DNA of 64,000 nt from Flavobacteriaceae bacterium UBA3611. Lineage in GTDB: Bacteria > Bacteroidota > Bacteroidia > Flavobacteriales > Flavobacteriaceae. Where the stretch lies: the NCBI GenBank assembly GCA_002375495.1, contig DFLU01000009.1:201361-265360 (forward strand). The letters run 5' to 3'. Below the pieces are notes generated by a model. The model was not told the origin of the DNA, did not search any database, and saw nothing but the letters and a program-made list of their open reading frames with translations. A program made the position numbers and the translations under genes. This document shows positions 62,005 through 64,000 of this stretch, piece after piece; position 1 is the first letter of the stretch; every line of letters starts with the position of its first letter.

Positions 62005-63546
62005 ATGAGTGATGTATCAAAAAAATTGCAGGAAAAAATTACCCAAGCCCATTTAGGGGGTGGTGAAAAACGAATTCAAAAACAACATGCAAAAAATAAG
62101 CTGACCGCCCGCGAACGTATAGAATACTTATTGGATGATGGATCTTTTGAAGAAATGGGCATTTTGGTAACGCATCGTACCACAGATTTTGGTATGGATA
62201 AAGAAATTTATTATGGCGATGGTGTTGTGACGGGCTATGGTACTGTAGATGGTAGATTGATATATGTTTTTGCGCAAGATTTTACTGTATTCGGAGGCGC
62301 CCTATCTGAAACTCATGCCGAAAAGATTTGTAAAGTAATGGATCACGCCCTTCGAGTTGGTGCGCCCATTATTGGTTTAAATGATTCGGGTGGTGCTAGG
62401 ATTCAAGAAGGTGTGCGATCTTTAGGCGGGTATGCCGATATTTTTTATAGAAATGTACAGGCATCTGGGGTTATTCCCCAAATTTCAGCTATCATGGGAC
62501 CCTGTGCCGGCGGTGCTGTTTATTCGCCTGCTATGACTGACTTTACCCTAATGGTTCAAGACAGTAGCTATATGTTTGTGACCGGGCCTAATGTTGTAAA
62601 GACAGTAACCAATGAAACAGTGACTTCAGAAGAGTTGGGTGGTGCAAGAACACACGCTACCAAAAGTGGCGTGACACATCTCACTGCCGCAAGCGATATT
62701 GTTTGTTTGAACCAAATCAAACAGCTATTAGGTTACCTTCCGCAGAATAATAAAAATAAGACAGAAAAGATCCCCTTCGAAATAAAAGATGAAGTTCGTG
62801 AAGAATTAGAAACCATCGTGCCAGATTCTTCTAACAAGCCATACGACATGCGCGATGTGATAGAGGGTATTATTGATAAAGATTCTTTTTTTGAAATCCA
62901 TAAAGACTATGCAGATAATATTCTAGTTGGTTTTGCGAGGTTGGGGGGTAGAAGTATCGGGATAGTAGCAAACCAGCCTATGAGTCTCGCTGGAGTCTTA
63001 GATGTGGAAAGTTCGCGAAAGGGTGCCAGGTTTACACGTTTTTGTGATTGTTTTAATATACCGTTGCTAGTACTGGTAGATGTGCCAGGATTTTTACCAG
63101 GAACTGATCAGGAGTGGAATGGGATCATCTTAAATGGAGCTAAATTGCTGTATGCATTGAGCGAGGCAACCGTCCCGAGAGTGACGGTAATTACAAGGAA
63201 AGCTTATGGGGGGGCGTATGATGTAATGAACAGTAAGCACATAGGTGCCGACATGAATTTTGCGTGGCCTACGGCCGAAATCGCAGTCATGGGCGCCAAA
63301 GGAGCCAGTGAAATTATTTTTAGGAAGGAGATTGCTGCTGCCAATGATCCAGAACTAAAACTTTCAGAAAAGGAAGCTGAATATGCTGAAAAATTTGCTA
63401 ATCCGTTTAGGGCTGCGCAGCGCGGATTTATAGACGAAGTTATTCAACCAAAAAATACACGTCGCAAATTGCTGAAATCTTTTGCTATGTTAGAAACTAA
63501 GTCGGTAGTGAGACCCCAAAGAAAGCACGGGAATATTCCGCTTTAG
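62005..63546 (+). CDS. acyl-CoA (propionyl-CoA) carboxylase carboxyltransferase beta subunit
   Basis: 513 residues. Transfers CO2 from biotin to the acyl-CoA. N-terminal crotonase-like half with GLNDSGGARIQEGV and MGPCAGGAVYSPA (oxyanion loop), C-terminal half with PGFLPGTDQEWNG, KAYGGAYDVMNSKH and GAKGASEIIF. This is the propionyl/methylmalonyl-CoA carboxyltransferase type rather than the split AccA/AccD. It lies 17 bp after the biotin carboxylase gene. Confidence 0.93.
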   Translation: MSDVSKKLQEKITQAHLGGGEKRIQKQHAKNKLTARERIEYLLDDGSFEEMGILVTHRTTDFGMDKEIYYGDGVVTGYGTVDGRLIYVFAQDFTVFGGALSETHAEKICKVMDHALRVGAPIIGLNDSGGARIQEGVRSLGGYADIFYRNVQASGVIPQISAIMGPCAGGAVYSPAMTDFTLMVQDSSYMFVTGPNVVKTVTNETVTSEELGGARTHATKSGVTHLTAASDIVCLNQIKQLLGYLPQNNKNKTEKIPFEIKDEVREELETIVPDSSNKPYDMRDVIEGIIDKDSFFEIHKDYADNILVGFARLGGRSIGIVANQPMSLAGVLDVESSRKGARFTRFCDCFNIPLLVLVDVPGFLPGTDQEWNGIILNGAKLLYALSEATVPRVTVITRKAYGGAYDVMNSKHIGADMNFAWPTAEIAVMGAKGASEIIFRKEIAAANDPELKLSEKEAEYAEKFANPFRAAQRGFIDEVIQPKNTRRKLLKSFAMLETKSVVRPQRKHGNIPL

Positions 63547-63572
63547 ATGTAGCGCATTTTAGGCAAGAGTTT

Positions 63573-63580
63573 TATATTTG
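63573..63580 (+). promoter_or_regulatory. -7 element before the tRNA-like array
   Basis: TATATTTG fits TAnnTTTG and lies 18 bases before the first tRNA-like start at 63599, the position expected for a tRNA promoter. Confidence 0.55.
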
Positions 63581-63596
63581 CAATCCCTAAATGAAA

Positions 63597-63609
63597 TTCG
63601 GGATGTGGC
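63597..63609 (+). pseudogene. first truncated tRNA-like 5' end
   Basis: TTCGGGATGTGGC is identical to the start of the tRNA-like sequence at 63684, but homology stops after 13 bases and unrelated sequence follows (cttcgaca...agctcagg, to 63681). It looks like a tRNA gene broken by insertion or by partial duplication. Confidence 0.5.
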
Positions 63610-63660
63610 CCTTCGACAATTGATTCGTTGTCACAAAGCTCAGGATAAACTGCACCACAT
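63610..63660. repeat. insert between two tRNA-like starts, with words of the dispersed repeat
   Basis: Contains CTTCGACA then, 18 bases later, AGCTCAGG, the two halves of the 11-mer/13-mer junction seen at 27510-27535. ATGTGG (63603-63608) and CCACAT (63655-63660) form an inverted repeat around it. This suggests that the dispersed repeat, or a relative, sits inside the broken tRNA start. Confidence 0.4.
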
Positions 63661-63680
63661 TAAGTTTATCAAAAAAAAAT

Positions 63681-63700
63681 ATTTCGGGATGTGGCGCAGT
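63681..63700. repeat. 20-bp direct repeat, copy 1 (also 63981-64000)
   Basis: ATTTCGGGATGTGGCGCAGT is identical at 63681-63700 and 63981-64000, exactly 300 bp apart, both preceded by AAT. The second copy is cut by the window end. Confidence 0.85.
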
Positions 63701-63740
63701 CCGGTTAGCGTATTCCGCTGATAGCGGAATGGTCGCAAGG
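63685..63740 (+). pseudogene. tRNA-Ile(GAU)-like 5' part ending in the T-arm
   Basis: Reads as a tRNA from the acceptor 5' strand CGGGATG, TG, D-arm GCGC...GCGT, anticodon arm TTCCG-CTGATAG-CGGAA (anticodon GAT, isoleucine), variable TGGTC and the T-stem 5' strand GCAAG. Where the T-loop should begin, the ATG of the GIY-YIG gene begins instead. No T-stem 3' strand or acceptor 3' strand (CATCCCG) is found downstream to the window end, so no complete tRNA can form from this copy. Confidence 0.65.
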
Positions 63741-63979
63741 ATGAAACATTTTGTGTACATATTGTGGAGCGAGCGTTTGGGTCGCTATTATTGCGGCGAG
63801 ACGGGCGATGTGGAAAAAGGCTAGCTGTGCACAACAATTGTGGTTACAAGTACACAACCAAGGGCATACCTTGGGTAATGACCAGAGTTTTTGAAGTAGC
63901 AGATAGGTCGGAAGCCCGACTTTTGGAGAGGAAGATAAAAAAGCGGGGGATCAAAAGATTCCTCGAAGCAATAGAATAA
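63741..63979 (+). pseudogene. GIY-YIG nuclease gene with a -1 frameshift
   Basis: From ATG 63741 the first frame reads MKHFVYILWSERLGRYYCGE and stops at TAG 63822-63824. The rest of the domain continues in the -1 frame after an A5 run (63814-63818): KRLAVHNNCGYKYTTKG, then SEARLLERKIKKRGIKRFLE and stop at 63979. Joined, they give a full small GIY-YIG domain of about 79 residues: GIY as VYI, YIG as YYCG, the catalytic Arg in EKRLAVHN and the metal-binding Glu in SEARLLERK. One missing A, programmed slippage at the A run, or a sequencing error could explain the break. The next tRNA-like start lies 5 bases after the stop. Confidence 0.7.
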
Positions 63980-63980
63980 T

Positions 63981-64000
63981 ATTTCGGGATGTGGCGCAGT
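63981..64000 (+). repeat. 20-bp direct repeat, copy 2, start of another tRNA-like module
   Basis: Identical to 63681-63700 and begins 2 bases after the GIY-YIG stop codon. It probably opens a second tRNA-like/GIY-YIG module beyond the window. Confidence 0.7.

Noticed and set aside
63685..63979. A complete functional tRNA-Ile gene
   Set aside because: No T-arm 3' strand or acceptor 3' strand (CATCCCG) is present before the window end.

Overview
The window reads as a chromosomal segment of a marine-type Flavobacteriaceae (Bacteroidota). Reasons: many genes are preceded by the Bacteroidota -7 promoter element TAnnTTTG, often only 5-10 bases before the ATG; one protein carries a type IX secretion sorting tail; and the gene families are typical of the group (SatD/DUF3307, CvfB-like S1 protein, split propionyl-CoA carboxylase, lipoproteins with an xxSC lipobox). 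No rRNA, prophage, insertion sequence or CRISPR array is visible. The genes are mostly core metabolism with a few accessory items.

Layout. 1-4.9 kb: end of a TPR/LuxR regulator, a secreted protein built from about 31 tandem 15-residue repeats, and a CPBP membrane protease. 5.1-14.7 kb: lpdA, pabB, satD-DUF3307 (behind three palindromic operator-like repeats), tilS, a DsbD-like thiol transporter and a CocE/NonD hydrolase. 15-19.5 kb: a glycolytic operon pfkA-gapA-BadF/NagK-like kinase-pgi. 19.6-22.8 kb: a five-gene set of a small acidic protein, two paralogous membrane proteins, a histidine kinase and a LuxR-type response regulator. 22.8-27.2 kb: sdaA diverging from umuDC, with paired palindromes between, then an MFS transporter. 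27.2-28.5 kb: gene-free, filled with composite 7/11/13-bp tandem repeats and structured GC-rich hairpins, leading to dnaK behind a sigma-54-like promoter.

30.7-33.2 kb: a lone 807-residue DUF4157 (eCIS-core) protein with a possible C-terminal cysteine protease domain. 33.2-38.2 kb: acs, DUF779, aldehyde dehydrogenase and a divergent AraC regulator, which together suggest oxidation of an aldehyde to acetate and activation to acetyl-CoA. 38.2-46.7 kb: small enzymes, a four-gene ABC-2 operon, a T9SS-exported alpha/beta hydrolase, a bile acid:sodium symporter family protein, an LRR protein, an esterase and a hotdog thioesterase. 46.8-51.4 kb: menF-menD and a CvfB-like protein. 51.5-58.1 kb (minus strand): a lipoprotein fusing an intradiol-dioxygenase-like domain to a thioredoxin-like domain, then udk-ftsB-mutA-mutB-LytTR. 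58.1-59.7 kb: cytochrome c and a PQQ-type sugar dehydrogenase. 60-63.5 kb: BCCP, biotin carboxylase and carboxyltransferase. Mut and the carboxylase together give propionyl-CoA to succinyl-CoA.

The right edge (63.57-64 kb) holds the oddest structure: a tRNA promoter followed by broken tRNA-Ile(GAU)-like 5' parts, one of them joined at the T-arm to a frameshifted GIY-YIG nuclease gene. The first 20 bases of the module recur exactly 300 bp later at the window end, which suggests a tandem array that continues outside.
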